Shown here one piece after another: positions 47,174 to 56,791 of a stretch of DNA of 64,000 nucleotides. The DNA is taken from positions 248,001 through 312,000 of the forward strand of contig NZ_JACXAE010000072.1 of assembly GCF_014698965.1 (NCBI RefSeq). Reading direction: 5' to 3'. The stretch's first letter is position 1. Each line of letters starts with the position of its first letter. This DNA is from Iningainema tapete BLCC-T55 (GTDB lineage: Bacteria; Cyanobacteriota; Cyanobacteriia; Cyanobacteriales; Nostocaceae). Made by a program: the position numbers and the translations under genes. A model generated the notes under the pieces. It did not search any database. It was not told where the DNA came from and saw only the letters and a program-made list of their open reading frames with translations.

Positions 47174-50100
47174 AATGCCTTACCCTTGCCACCTTAGTAA
47201 TTTCCCTGAGTTGTTGCGTAGTATCGGCAAAGGGTTTTGTAGTTCAGCACACATTGGCGCAAACTGCAACGCCAAACAATAAAGTAGCGGCGGATAAATT
47301 ATACCAGCAGGGATTGCAGCAGTATCGCCAAGGGTACTTTCCCAAAGCACTGAAAACCTACCTTGAGGCACTAACAATTTACCGCCAACTGGGGAATCAG
47401 GCGGGAATTGGGCAAACCTTGAATGATATTGGCGTGGTTTACATTAGCTTGGAAAAATATGACCAAGCGCTATTCGTTTTGCAGCAAGCGCTAGCAATTC
47501 GCCAGCAATTAAAAGACCGTAGGGGCGAAGGGGAAACCTTGGATAATATCGGTTCAGTTTACGGTAGACTGAAAAAGTATGACAAAGAGCAAGAAATTTT
47601 GCACTCTGCGCTAAGGATTCGTAGAGAAGTCAAAGACCGGGCTGGGGAAGGTAAAACTCTGCGCAAAATTGGCGGGAATTATCAGGACTTAAAGCAATAT
47701 CCCCAAGCCTTGGAAACTTTGCAGCAAGCACTGGCGATTAATCGAGAGGTTAAAGACCGCTACCAAGAAGGAATTACCCTATTTTTTGTTGCACGGGTGT
47801 ATCTATATGGTAAGCAAGAACATACCACTGCCTTGGATTGGGTAGAAAAAGCCTTGGTTGTAAGTCGAGAGGTAGGCGACGGTAACATCGAGAGTGGAAG
47901 CCTGTTAGTAATTGGTTCTATTTATAACTTTCAGGGTAAATATGACCTAGCTTTGGAATACTACCAGCAAGCACTGAAAATTTTTCGCCAACTAGAAAAT
48001 CGCCAACAAGAAGCACGTATTCTGAAACTAATAGGATGGACTTACTCTCTGCGAGGCGACAAAGCTAGGGCATTGGAGTTTTTTCAACAAGTGCTGGCAA
48101 TTAATAAAGAACTAAATGACCGCCCTGGACAACTTAATACTCTCACATTCATCATAAACATGCATTTTACAAATGCAGCAACAGCCGCTGTTAACGGGAA
48201 CACTGTAATACAAAAGTCAGAAGCTACTCGCATTATCTCTGTAGCACAATCAGCGTTACTTATTGCCAGAGAACTCAAAGATAAAGCACAGGAAGCCGAG
48301 GTATTAGATGGATTGGCTATGGCCTATTTTTGGTTGGGAGATGACTCCAAAGCAATTGAATATGCACAGGCTGCCATAGCCATTGCCCGACAAATTACCG
48401 ATTTAGAAAAAGAGGATAGTGTCTTAACTACTTTGATCAATGTTTATAATAAACAGGGCAACAATATCAAAAATATTGAAGTTAAACTGCGACAGTTGCA
48501 AATCGCCCAGCAACTTAAAAATACCTGGAATGAAGTGCAAGTCTTACTATCTCTTGGCAGTGACTACAATGTCTTAGGAGAGTATGAAAAAGCGATTGAA
48601 TATTTCCAGCTGGCGTTAACCAAGTATGGAGAAATTCAATTAGATAAACTAGATGCTCGTTTGCGACCTGGCGTTACAAATCAAAAGCTTAGTACCTTGA
48701 AGGGTTTAAGTTTGAGTTACTATAGTCTTGGGCAAGTAGACAAAGCAATTGAAGTTGCCCAACAACGTTTAACTCTAGCGCGACAATTGCAAAGCCCTGA
48801 AAAAGAGGCAGACGCGCTGATTCAATTGGCTGGTTTATATGCCAATGTGCAAGAATTTGCCAAAGCCATTGAACTCACACAGCAAGGCTTAGCAATTGCC
48901 AAGAAAATTAATAATCCTAGTTTAGAAGCAAAGGCTTTGGAGAAACTGAGCCAAGCATACATCAAGCAGGGCAATCATCAAAAAGCAATTGAATTTGCTA
49001 ATCAAGCTTTGATAATTGCCCAGAAAAAACAAAATACCGAAATAGAAAAAGATGCGTTAGGTGCACTAGCAGATATTTACAAAGCTCAAGGAAATTATCA
49101 AAAAGCACTTTCTCTAGCACAGCAAATTCTAACGGTTGTCAGGCAGGCTAAATTACAAAACGATGAAGTACTTGCTTTAACTGAGTTAGCTTTAATATAC
49201 ATTTATTTAGGAGATTCCCAAAAAGCAATTGAATTTGCAAATCAAGCTTTAAAATTAGCACGACAGTTGCAAAATCCTCAGAACGAATCCCTAGCTTTGA
49301 ATATTCTCAGTCATGCATACAATGTCCGGGGAGAATGGGCACAAGCAATTAATGCAGCACAAACCAGTTTAGCGATCGCCCGCAAGTCCAAAGATTTTAT
49401 AGGAGAGGCTGTTGCTGCATCGCCATTAAGCGAAGCCTATGCCGCACTAGGGGAAACAAACAAGGTTATTCAACTTGCCGAACCTGCTTTAGTTTATGCC
49501 CGTAAAAGGAAAGAACGCATTCTAGAAGCGAATTTACTAATGAAGTTGGGCGATGCTTACAACCTTATCGGTAACTATAGCAAAGGGCTGGAGTTTATTC
49601 AACAAGCTTTGACTATTGCACAGTCACTGAAAAACCGTCCTTTAGAAGCCGAAGCGCTGGCATCTCTCGGCAATGCTTACAAAAATCTCAACGACTATCA
49701 AAAATCCACCCAACTATTAGAGCAAAGCTTACAAATTGCCCAAGAAATCAAAAGTCCGTATCTGTTGTACTTGGCACAGTACAACTTAGGCAAAGTCTAC
49801 CAGAGCTTGGGAGATTACAATCAAAGCAACCAATTCTACCAGCAAGCACTCCTTCGCACACGCCAACTGAAGAATCGTCCTGGCGAAGGTTTTATTTTAG
49901 TTGTCCTGGCTAATAACTATTTTAGCCTAAGAGAACCGCAGAAAACTGTAGATTTTGCCCAACAGGGGTTAGCAATTTTACGAGAAAGCAAAAAACCAGC
50001 TTGGGAAGTTTATCCACTTTTGGTGCTGAGTCTAGGTTACGGTGAGTTAGGAAATGATTCTAAGGCAATGGAAGCGGTACAAAGTTCTTTAGCTTTTGCC

Positions 50101-51921
50101 AGAAAAGTGCAAAACCCTGCTTTAGAAAAAACAGCACTCAATCTTATCGGGAGTTTACATCGCAAATTTGGACGCAAACAAGATGCACTCGCCGCCTATC
50201 AAGCTGCATTGGCAATTAAAACAGATACTCAAGTTTTAGGCGGTGACTCTGGTATTTACGCTGGGTTGGCAATGGTTTACCGTGACTTAAATCAAGCCAA
50301 CGTGGCGATCGCATATTATAAAGATGCCATCAACGGTATTCAGCTTGTCCGCCGTAATATTGAAGGGCTACCCCCACAGTTACAGAATTCCTTTCTGCAA
50401 GCCACCTATGATTTTGACGGGGTAAAAGTTTCTGATATTTACCGCCAATTAGCAGTATTGCTCGAACAGCAAGGACGAAAGACAGAAGCATTACAAGTGT
50501 TGGAATTATCTAAAATACAAGAAATAAGAGAGTTTGCCAGAAGCGACGACAAAAAAGTAAATATTCCCCTATCTCGTGGTGAAGAACAAATCAAACAAGC
50601 AGAAAGTAGTTTAATTGCTTTTGGACAGCGCGTCTACGAATGCGAACAACAAAAATGTCCCCAATTACAGTCACTGATTACTCAACGGGATAATTTAAAT
50701 AAAGAATTTATTAAAAAAGTTAGCGATATTGAAAAGTCTATTGATTTTAAAGATCCTAACCTAATTTATCCTGGTAACTTCCTCAGTTCAGCTACAAGCA
50801 TTGTCGATGCTCAACCGGGTACAATCATGGTTTATCCTTTAGTTTTAGATGATAAAATTGTGATATTCTGGGCATCTAAAGGGGTAGTTGTCAAGAGTAT
50901 AGAAGTCAAAGGTATCGGACAGCAGCAGCTAGGTAAAACAGTTGAGAGATATCGAAAATTACTACAAAATCCTTCTGATATTGCCTCTGTGAAAGCAACA
51001 GGTAAGCAACTTTACGACTGGTTAATTAAACCGATAGAAGCAGAAATTAAAAACAATAAAATTCAAAACTTAGTCTTTGCACTCGACCGTTCTACCCGCT
51101 ACATTCCCATGAGTGCTTTGTTTGATGGCGAAAAATATCTGGTAGAGAATTATCAGGTTTCAACTATCATTGCTGCTAGTTTAACAAATTTGGGAGAACC
51201 TTTACCACCGGGAACAGAAAATACTCCAGTATTAGCAGTAGGTTTATCAGATCGAGTTGCTGGTTTTAATGCCTTACCCAATGTACCAAAAGAATTAGAG
51301 GCAATAGTCAGAGAAAATACTAAGTCTTCTACAGGTATTTATCCTGGGTTAAAATTACTTAACCTCGCCTTTGATTTTCCGGCACTACAAAGTAATTTAG
51401 AAGGCAAAAAGATTTTACATATTGCCACTCACGGTAAATTTGTTCCTAACGATCCCTCCGCATCTTACTTATTATCAGGTAAAGGTGCAAAAATTCCCAT
51501 CACCGATATTCAACTATTACAAAATCTGGGTAAGATTCATTTAGTCGTGCTTTCGGCTTGTGAAACTGCCCTTGGTGGTTCTAATCAAAATGGGGTAGAA
51601 ATTTCTGGTATTAGTTCTTTCTTTGTTGGTCTTGGTAAAGCTAAGGCTGCGATCGCATCTCTATGGCAAGTCAATGATGCCAGTACTAGTCTACTGATGC
51701 AGCAATTCTATCATAACTTAGCTAGTGGAAAGATGACGAAGGCGGAAGCTTTGCGACAAGCACAACTTAGTCTGTTGCATGGAAAGGATTCAGGGGGAAA
51801 TGTTGATCAACGTGGCATTACTGTTACACACATACCAGGAAAACCTGCAACCAGCGATGCCAGTGGATTTTCACACCCTTATTACTGGGCATCATTCATT
51901 TTGATTGGGAATGGATTGTAA
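47158..51921 (+). CDS. TPR-CHAT protein, copy 2
   Basis: 1587 residues, the same length and architecture as copy 1. The signal peptide and the first roughly 180 residues are almost the same. The TPR array then diverges (for example VARVYLYGKQEHTTALDWVE against IASLYLFDKEEYTTAQEWVQ). The CHAT dyad is intact: LHIATHGKF (His about residue 1425) and VLSACETALGG (Cys about 1468). The neighbourhood fits a tandem duplication with sequence change in the putative sensor. A palindrome follows the stop. The role is probably as for copy 1, with a different signal. Confidence 0.92.
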   Translation: MLYRLKCLTLATLVISLSCCVVSAKGFVVQHTLAQTATPNNKVAADKLYQQGLQQYRQGYFPKALKTYLEALTIYRQLGNQAGIGQTLNDIGVVYISLEKYDQALFVLQQALAIRQQLKDRRGEGETLDNIGSVYGRLKKYDKEQEILHSALRIRREVKDRAGEGKTLRKIGGNYQDLKQYPQALETLQQALAINREVKDRYQEGITLFFVARVYLYGKQEHTTALDWVEKALVVSREVGDGNIESGSLLVIGSIYNFQGKYDLALEYYQQALKIFRQLENRQQEARILKLIGWTYSLRGDKARALEFFQQVLAINKELNDRPGQLNTLTFIINMHFTNAATAAVNGNTVIQKSEATRIISVAQSALLIARELKDKAQEAEVLDGLAMAYFWLGDDSKAIEYAQAAIAIARQITDLEKEDSVLTTLINVYNKQGNNIKNIEVKLRQLQIAQQLKNTWNEVQVLLSLGSDYNVLGEYEKAIEYFQLALTKYGEIQLDKLDARLRPGVTNQKLSTLKGLSLSYYSLGQVDKAIEVAQQRLTLARQLQSPEKEADALIQLAGLYANVQEFAKAIELTQQGLAIAKKINNPSLEAKALEKLSQAYIKQGNHQKAIEFANQALIIAQKKQNTEIEKDALGALADIYKAQGNYQKALSLAQQILTVVRQAKLQNDEVLALTELALIYIYLGDSQKAIEFANQALKLARQLQNPQNESLALNILSHAYNVRGEWAQAINAAQTSLAIARKSKDFIGEAVAASPLSEAYAALGETNKVIQLAEPALVYARKRKERILEANLLMKLGDAYNLIGNYSKGLEFIQQALTIAQSLKNRPLEAEALASLGNAYKNLNDYQKSTQLLEQSLQIAQEIKSPYLLYLAQYNLGKVYQSLGDYNQSNQFYQQALLRTRQLKNRPGEGFILVVLANNYFSLREPQKTVDFAQQGLAILRESKKPAWEVYPLLVLSLGYGELGNDSKAMEAVQSSLAFARKVQNPALEKTALNLIGSLHRKFGRKQDALAAYQAALAIKTDTQVLGGDSGIYAGLAMVYRDLNQANVAIAYYKDAINGIQLVRRNIEGLPPQLQNSFLQATYDFDGVKVSDIYRQLAVLLEQQGRKTEALQVLELSKIQEIREFARSDDKKVNIPLSRGEEQIKQAESSLIAFGQRVYECEQQKCPQLQSLITQRDNLNKEFIKKVSDIEKSIDFKDPNLIYPGNFLSSATSIVDAQPGTIMVYPLVLDDKIVIFWASKGVVVKSIEVKGIGQQQLGKTVERYRKLLQNPSDIASVKATGKQLYDWLIKPIEAEIKNNKIQNLVFALDRSTRYIPMSALFDGEKYLVENYQVSTIIAASLTNLGEPLPPGTENTPVLAVGLSDRVAGFNALPNVPKELEAIVRENTKSSTGIYPGLKLLNLAFDFPALQSNLEGKKILHIATHGKFVPNDPSASYLLSGKGAKIPITDIQLLQNLGKIHLVVLSACETALGGSNQNGVEISGISSFFVGLGKAKAAIASLWQVNDASTSLLMQQFYHNLASGKMTKAEALRQAQLSLLHGKDSGGNVDQRGITVTHIPGKPATSDASGFSHPYYWASFILIGNGL

Positions 51922-51963
51922 AGGTACGTAGTTGCGCTTTAGCGCTTTAGCGTCTACGTACCT
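51922..51963. terminator. palindrome between convergent genes
   Basis: aggtacgtag and ctacgtacct enclose gcgctttagcgctttagcg. It starts one base after the TPR-CHAT stop and ends 12 bases before the cysteine desulfurase stop, so it could stop both transcripts. Confidence 0.65.
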
Positions 51964-51974
51964 AATATAAATTT

Positions 51975-53144
51975 TCAACCTACTAATGAAGCTTGGCGGC
52001 GCAAACTTTGAATAGTGGCGATCGCATGTGCTGCAACTCGATCGATTTCCTCTACACTATTAAAGCGTCCGATGCCAAATCGGATTGACGCATAAGCTAA
52101 CTGTTCTGGGTGTCCTAATGCAGTAAGAACGTGAGAGGGTGCAGTACTAGTGGAGGAGCAAGCTGAGCCAGAAGACACTGCCATCACTGGTTGCAATCCT
52201 AACGACAGTGCCGAGCCATCCACTTGCTCAACACTGATGTTTAGATTTCCTGGTAGTCTTAAGGTAGGATGTCCGTTGAGATGAATTCCCTCTAACCCAG
52301 AAAGCTGTTCCCATAATCTTTGTCTTAATTGGGTGAGACGCTCAGTTTCCGTTGTTTGTTCTTGTAACGCTATCTCCACCGCCTTACCTAATCCTACGAT
52401 TTGCGGTGTATATAATGTGCCAGAACGCATCCCTCGTTCGTGTCCACCACCATGTTGTTGAGGAGCAAGTTGTACTCTGGGATTGCGGCGACGGACGTAC
52501 AACGCACCAATACCTTTAGGACCGTATACTTTATGTGCTGTTAGCGACATTAAGTCAATTTTCATCGCCTGCACGTCTAGGGGTATTTTACCAATGGCTT
52601 GGGCGGCGTCAGTGTGGAAAAGAACATTGCGGGAGTGACACATTGCACCAATTTCTGCCAATGGCTGCAACACACCTATTTCATTATTAGCAGCCATCAC
52701 CGTCACTAAAATTGTATCGGGACGAAAAGCGCGATCCAACTCAGATAAATCTATCAATCCATCTTTTTGAACGGGAAGGATTGTGATTTCAAAACCAAGA
52801 GTTTTAAGATACTTACAAGGATCGAGTACCGCGCTGTGTTCGGTGGCAACAGTAATTATATGCTGCCCTTTTTGAAAATAGGCTTCTGCAACACCTTTAA
52901 TAGCTAAATTATTCGCTTCTGTCGCACCACTAGTAAAGACAATTTCTTCCGGCGTGGCGTTGATTGCGTCTGCTAAAATTTCCCGTGTTTGTTTAACAGC
53001 AGCTTCTGCTTCCCAGCCGTAAACATGACTGATGCTCGATGGGTTGCCAAAGTGTTGTGTGAAGTAGGGAATCATTGCTGCCAGTACCCGTTCATCGACG
53101 GGTGTAGTAGCATGACAATCTAAATAAATAGGGCGTTGAGACAT
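51975..53144 (-). CDS. NifS/IscS-type cysteine desulfurase
   Basis: A 389-residue PLP enzyme of class I. MSQRPIYLDCHATTPVD begins the fold. The PLP Lys is in LTAHKVYGPKGIG, and the catalytic Cys lies in VSSGSACSSTSTAPSHVL, the long mobile loop of NifS/IscS. It differs from the sufS enzyme of this window, so the cell has at least two desulfurases. It stands alone, so its acceptor (tRNA thiolation, Fe-S or other) cannot be told. Confidence 0.93.
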   Translation of the reverse strand: MSQRPIYLDCHATTPVDERVLAAMIPYFTQHFGNPSSISHVYGWEAEAAVKQTREILADAINATPEEIVFTSGATEANNLAIKGVAEAYFQKGQHIITVATEHSAVLDPCKYLKTLGFEITILPVQKDGLIDLSELDRAFRPDTILVTVMAANNEIGVLQPLAEIGAMCHSRNVLFHTDAAQAIGKIPLDVQAMKIDLMSLTAHKVYGPKGIGALYVRRRNPRVQLAPQQHGGGHERGMRSGTLYTPQIVGLGKAVEIALQEQTTETERLTQLRQRLWEQLSGLEGIHLNGHPTLRLPGNLNISVEQVDGSALSLGLQPVMAVSSGSACSSTSTAPSHVLTALGHPEQLAYASIRFGIGRFNSVEEIDRVAAHAIATIQSLRRQASLVG

Positions 53145-53197
53145 GATTATTTAGTAAAGAATTGAATCTAATTTTTTTATAATACTCTAGAAGGCAC

Positions 53198-53230
53198 AGA
53201 TCCCCGACTTCTTTAAGAAGTCGGGGATCT
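53198..53230. repeat. 33-base perfect palindrome
   Basis: agatccccgacttctt, one base, then the exact complement, between the divergent desulfurase and purU starts. It is therefore not a simple terminator; it belongs to the genome's dispersed palindromes. Confidence 0.85.
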
Positions 53231-53284
53231 TGTTGTATACGAATGATTTAGGATTGCTATATATAACTCCTAGTCTCTATTACT

Positions 53285-54139
53285 ATGAAAAGTCCGACAG
53301 CAACGCTATTAATTTCCTGTCCCGATCAGCAGGGACTGGTGGCGAAAATTGCCAACTTCATCTATGCTAATAATGGTAATATCATCCATGCCGATCAGCA
53401 TACAGACTTTGCATCTAGGTTATTTCTCACGCGCATTGAATGGCAACTCGATGGGTTTAATTTGCCTCGTGAGTTGATTGCGCCGGCATTTAATGCGATC
53501 GCCAAACCTCTGGAAGCTAACTGGCAGCTACACTTTTCCGACACGGTGCCGCGAATCGCCATTTGGGTAAGCAAGCAAGACCATTGTCTATTAGACTTGA
53601 TTTGGCGGCAGCGTGCTAAAGAATTCTCGGCTGAAATCCCCTTAATTATTAGCAACCATCCTGATTTAAAGGAGGTAGCTGAGCAATTTGACATTGATTA
53701 TCACTACATTCCGATTATCGAGGGTAATAAACCAGAACAGGAAGCAAAACAATTAGAATTGCTGCGGCTGTACAACATTGATTTAGTTGTGTTAGCGAAA
53801 TATATGCAAATTATCAGTGCAGAATTTATTGCTCAATTTCCGCAATTAATCAATATTCATCACTCATTTTTACCAGCTTTTGTTGGTGCAAATCCTTATC
53901 ATAAAGCTTTTGAACGAGGCGTAAAAATTATCGGTGCAACATCTCATTATGTCACTACTGATTTGGATGCAGGACCGATTATTGAGCAAGATGTAGTGCG
54001 GGTAAGTCACCGGAATGAAGTTGAGGATTTGATTCGCAAGGGCAAGGATTTAGAGCGAGTTGTATTAGCCAGAGCAGTACGTTTCCACTTGCAAAATCGC
54101 GTCTTGGTGTATGGAAACCGGACAGTAGTTTTTGAGTAG
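53285..54139 (+). CDS. purU: formyltetrahydrofolate deformylase
   Basis: A 284-residue enzyme that hydrolyses 10-formyl-THF to formate and THF, balancing one-carbon units and supplying formate for purine synthesis. An N-terminal ACT domain (LLISCPDQQGLVAKIANFIY) would bind a regulatory amino acid. The C-terminal formyltransferase-type domain shows NIHHSFLPAFVGANPYHKAF (catalytic His) and SHYVTTDLDAGPIIEQD (catalytic Asp). Length and start (ATG 53285) fit the family. Confidence 0.95.
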   Translation: MKSPTATLLISCPDQQGLVAKIANFIYANNGNIIHADQHTDFASRLFLTRIEWQLDGFNLPRELIAPAFNAIAKPLEANWQLHFSDTVPRIAIWVSKQDHCLLDLIWRQRAKEFSAEIPLIISNHPDLKEVAEQFDIDYHYIPIIEGNKPEQEAKQLELLRLYNIDLVVLAKYMQIISAEFIAQFPQLINIHHSFLPAFVGANPYHKAFERGVKIIGATSHYVTTDLDAGPIIEQDVVRVSHRNEVEDLIRKGKDLERVVLARAVRFHLQNRVLVYGNRTVVFE

Positions 54140-54155
54140 GATCAATTGAGCAAAC

Positions 54156-54539
54156 TTAAGCTGTTTGACACAACTTCAATAATTCCTGTGTAGAGTAAAC
54201 TTTTTGGTTTGAGTCGTAAATCACGCAATTCCATTTTGTGGCAAAGTTACAGGCAAATTCAAGGGCTATTTTTTCACTCCCAGGTTTTTTGCTAACATCA
54301 AGTAGGATATGAGTTTTTGGACTACCACCAAGCCGCTGTGTAATCAACTCAATTTCTTCAACATCAAAGTTTGTTAGCTCACTATTATCTAAAGCTATCC
54401 AAACATTGATATTGCCCTTAGATAAACGTCCATCATACAAATTATCCGGATGCAACACTGCTCCTACTTGCTGTAAAAAATTTTCAAATTCCTCTGGTTT
54501 AACATCAGCGCTAGAAATTAGAGAAATAGGTTCTGGCAT
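54156..54539 (-). CDS. putative immunity-like partner of the nuclease-like protein
   Basis: A 127-residue acidic protein of no family I recognise, with ITQRLGGSPKTHILLDVSKK and EFACNFATKWNCVIYD. It starts 3 bases after the stop of the nuclease-like gene, which is the order toxin then immunity. Small acidic partners next to polymorphic-toxin nucleases are common in bacteria. The link is from position and size alone. Confidence 0.5.
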   Translation of the reverse strand: MPEPISLISSADVKPEEFENFLQQVGAVLHPDNLYDGRLSKGNINVWIALDNSELTNFDVEEIELITQRLGGSPKTHILLDVSKKPGSEKIALEFACNFATKWNCVIYDSNQKVYSTQELLKLCQTA

Positions 54540-54542
54540 TGA

Positions 54543-54932
54543 TTATGCTCCAAGTATAGATAGTAAATGCAATAATTCTTCTTGAGTACGAACTATATAA
54601 CCCCCCGTATTGGTGATATCTTGAGCCGGAGTAAATTTGTAATTAGGTGCATAGAGAATTACTGCTTTGTTGAGTGGATTTAAGTCAAGGTTTGATATCA
54701 ATTTTTGAATTTGCTTCAATTTACGGGAAGTCTGAGTTGTTACTTCAATGATAGCGTTAACAGTTTCTACATCAATTTCACCTATTGACCCATTCAACCC
54801 TACTTCTTTATTAAAGCTGATTAACTCAAATCCTGCTTGAATGATGGCATTAGCCACTATGCCTTCTAAAACCTTTTTAGGGTCGTCTGAGTGGAGTGCT
54901 TCGTTAATAGCGTCATTAAACGGGATAACCAC
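54543..54932 (-). CDS. PD-(D/E)XK-like nuclease, orphan toxin-domain-like
   Basis: 129 residues from GTG 54932, with a stop codon just before it, so this is a stand-alone domain. LNGSIGEIDVETVNAIIEVT resembles the core of restriction-endonuclease-fold toxins (GEID, then a strand with Glu), but the expected Lys after Glu-Val is replaced by Thr. KLKQIQKLISNLDLNPLNKA and VILYAPNYKF follow as in CdiA-type C-terminal toxins. It could be a toxin, a Holliday-junction-like nuclease or an inactive relative. Confidence 0.55.
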   Translation of the reverse strand: MVIPFNDAINEALHSDDPKKVLEGIVANAIIQAGFELISFNKEVGLNGSIGEIDVETVNAIIEVTTQTSRKLKQIQKLISNLDLNPLNKAVILYAPNYKFTPAQDITNTGGYIVRTQEELLHLLSILGA

Positions 54933-55029
54933 ATTCTATACACAGTTAATGCTATATGTGTTGCTTAAGAAGATTGTAGAGCGAACAGCTTTGGTTTTAT
55001 CTCTTACCGATAGCATGTTACTGTGGCAG

Positions 55030-55713
55030 TTAGCCTTTGAGTTGTGCAAGATTTATTTCGGGCATATATGATGCCTGCGAAAGCTTCAGTGAACAGTCAA
55101 TTACAGATATCAAATCGCTTAATGGTATAGGAACTTGAGGTGAGAAAGTACTATTAGCTATGTCGTTTAGGACTTCTGGTGTGGCAATATTTCCAGGGTT
55201 AATCACCGTGAAGCTAATCCCAGTGTTCTTTAGCTCAATCTGCAAAGCCTGTGCAGCACCGCGTAACCCAAATTTAGAAGCTGTATTTGCTACTTCTCTT
55301 GTTGCTTGATTATCTAAACCAGATAGCGAACCTATAAAAATTACTTTTGGAACCTGAGATTTTTTTAAAGATGAAATTAATCCTTTTACTAATTTAATTG
55401 GAGCTATTAGGTTGACAGCTATTACGCGATCAATTTCCTCATAACTACTATTGATAAAATTATAGTCAGTGGTAAATGCACCTTTTTCCCAGGTTCCTCC
55501 GAGAAAAAGAAGCGCATCTAGAGGGCGAGAATCAAAGGCTGCACAAACTTTATCAATACCTTGCTGTTCTGAGACATCTGCCTCAATCCACTTTCCAAAT
55601 TTTGATGGATTTCGCGAAACACATACTAGGTTCTCTACTTTGTCATGGTAATACTCTGCAACTGCCAGACCTATTCCACGACTACCGCCAATAATAAGCA
55701 TGTTTTTTATCAT
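55030..55713 (-). CDS. SDR-family protein lacking the catalytic tyrosine
   Basis: A 227-residue Rossmann-fold protein. The nucleotide motif GGSRGIG is at the N-terminus, followed by VIFIGSLSG with the family Ser. Where YxxxK is expected the sequence reads NTASKFGL, so Tyr is replaced by Asn while Lys is kept. INPGNIATPEVL follows as usual. It is close to short-chain dehydrogenases but may not reduce a substrate; a binding or isomerising role is possible. It is monocistronic. Confidence 0.8.
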   Translation of the reverse strand: MIKNMLIIGGSRGIGLAVAEYYHDKVENLVCVSRNPSKFGKWIEADVSEQQGIDKVCAAFDSRPLDALLFLGGTWEKGAFTTDYNFINSSYEEIDRVIAVNLIAPIKLVKGLISSLKKSQVPKVIFIGSLSGLDNQATREVANTASKFGLRGAAQALQIELKNTGISFTVINPGNIATPEVLNDIANSTFSPQVPIPLSDLISVIDCSLKLSQASYMPEINLAQLKG

Positions 55714-55938
55714 ATAATAAATTTTCTCTTTATTTTCTTAATTTTAAATTGCTAATCATCAAGTGTGTTTTTTGACGGTGCAACTACGGTAACGCCATGT
55801 ATTATATTTTTCCACTAGTTTAACCTTTCTCCTGTGCTAGCAGCAAAGTTCTGCCATCAGGTTGAGGGCGATCGCGCTTATTTATACGTAATAATAGTTA
55901 ATTAACTTGCGTAGGTAGAACCAAAATTCAAAAACGAT

Positions 55939-56787
55939 ATGACTAACAATATGCAACGCGACTTTGCCAACCGTGATGACTTGGTAGCCTACCTCCGCGA
56001 ACAATTTCCCCACGCTGCAAAACGCGATCAACATGTCAGCGAAACTGTGGGAGGACGTAAAGCTGCGGAAAACGTACTGCAAAAAGTAGACCCATATCGC
56101 TACGGGAAATCACGTAACTTTTTCACTGGTGCAGTAACGCGACTTTCTCCTTACATTCGCTATGGCGTTCTGAGCTTGCGTGAAATTCGCGATTATGTGC
56201 TTGAGCGCGTCAACAATCAAAACGATGCCACTAAACTAATCAACGAGTTAGGCTGGCGCGACTACTGGCAGCGGTTGTATGTCAAGCTAGGTAATGGTAT
56301 CTGGCAAGATCAAGAGGAATACAAAACAGGTTATACTGTCAAAGACTATACACCTGATTTACCTGATGACATTACTGAAGGTACTACCGGACGAGTTTGC
56401 ATTGACAGCTTCAGCCGTGACTTAAGGGATATTGGCTACCTGCACAACCACGCCCGCATGTGGTTAGCAGCATACATGATTCATTGGCGGCGCATTCGTT
56501 GGCAAACCGGGGCAAAGTGGTTTCTCGAACACCTCTTAGATGGCGATCCTGCTAGTAATAATATGTCATGGCAATGGGTAGCCAGCACTTTTAGTCACAA
56601 ACCGTATTTCTTCAACCGTGAGAATTTAGAACGCTACACTGAAGGCGTTTACTGTCGTCAATGTCCTTTATATGGTAAGTGCGATTTTGAAGGTAGCTAT
56701 GAAGAAATAGAAGCGCGGCTTTTTCCTAAAGGCGAATTTAGCAAACAATCTAACAGTCAAAGTTTCCAGCGTGGTAAAAAACGTTAA
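55939..56787 (+). CDS. photolyase/cryptochrome-type FAD-binding domain protein
   Basis: A 282-residue protein equal to the helical C-terminal half of photolyases. LSPYIRYGVLSLREIR, INELGWRDYWQRLYV, YLHNHARMWLAAYMIH and GDPASNNMSWQWVAS are the FAD- and Trp-containing motifs. The last 50 residues hold CRQCPLYGKCDFEGSYEEIE with three Cys. The N-terminal alpha/beta half is absent here but appears in the next gene. The role may be DNA repair or light sensing. The gene is 4 bases ahead of its partner. Confidence 0.88.
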   Translation: MTNNMQRDFANRDDLVAYLREQFPHAAKRDQHVSETVGGRKAAENVLQKVDPYRYGKSRNFFTGAVTRLSPYIRYGVLSLREIRDYVLERVNNQNDATKLINELGWRDYWQRLYVKLGNGIWQDQEEYKTGYTVKDYTPDLPDDITEGTTGRVCIDSFSRDLRDIGYLHNHARMWLAAYMIHWRRIRWQTGAKWFLEHLLDGDPASNNMSWQWVASTFSHKPYFFNRENLERYTEGVYCRQCPLYGKCDFEGSYEEIEARLFPKGEFSKQSNSQSFQRGKKR

Positions 56788-56791
56788 TCCT

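Noticed and set aside
41291-51921. TPR-CHAT proteins as part of a Craspase (type III-E CRISPR) or gasdermin system.
   Set aside because: No CRISPR array, Cas gene or gasdermin-like gene is near, and both proteins have signal peptides, so they are exported.
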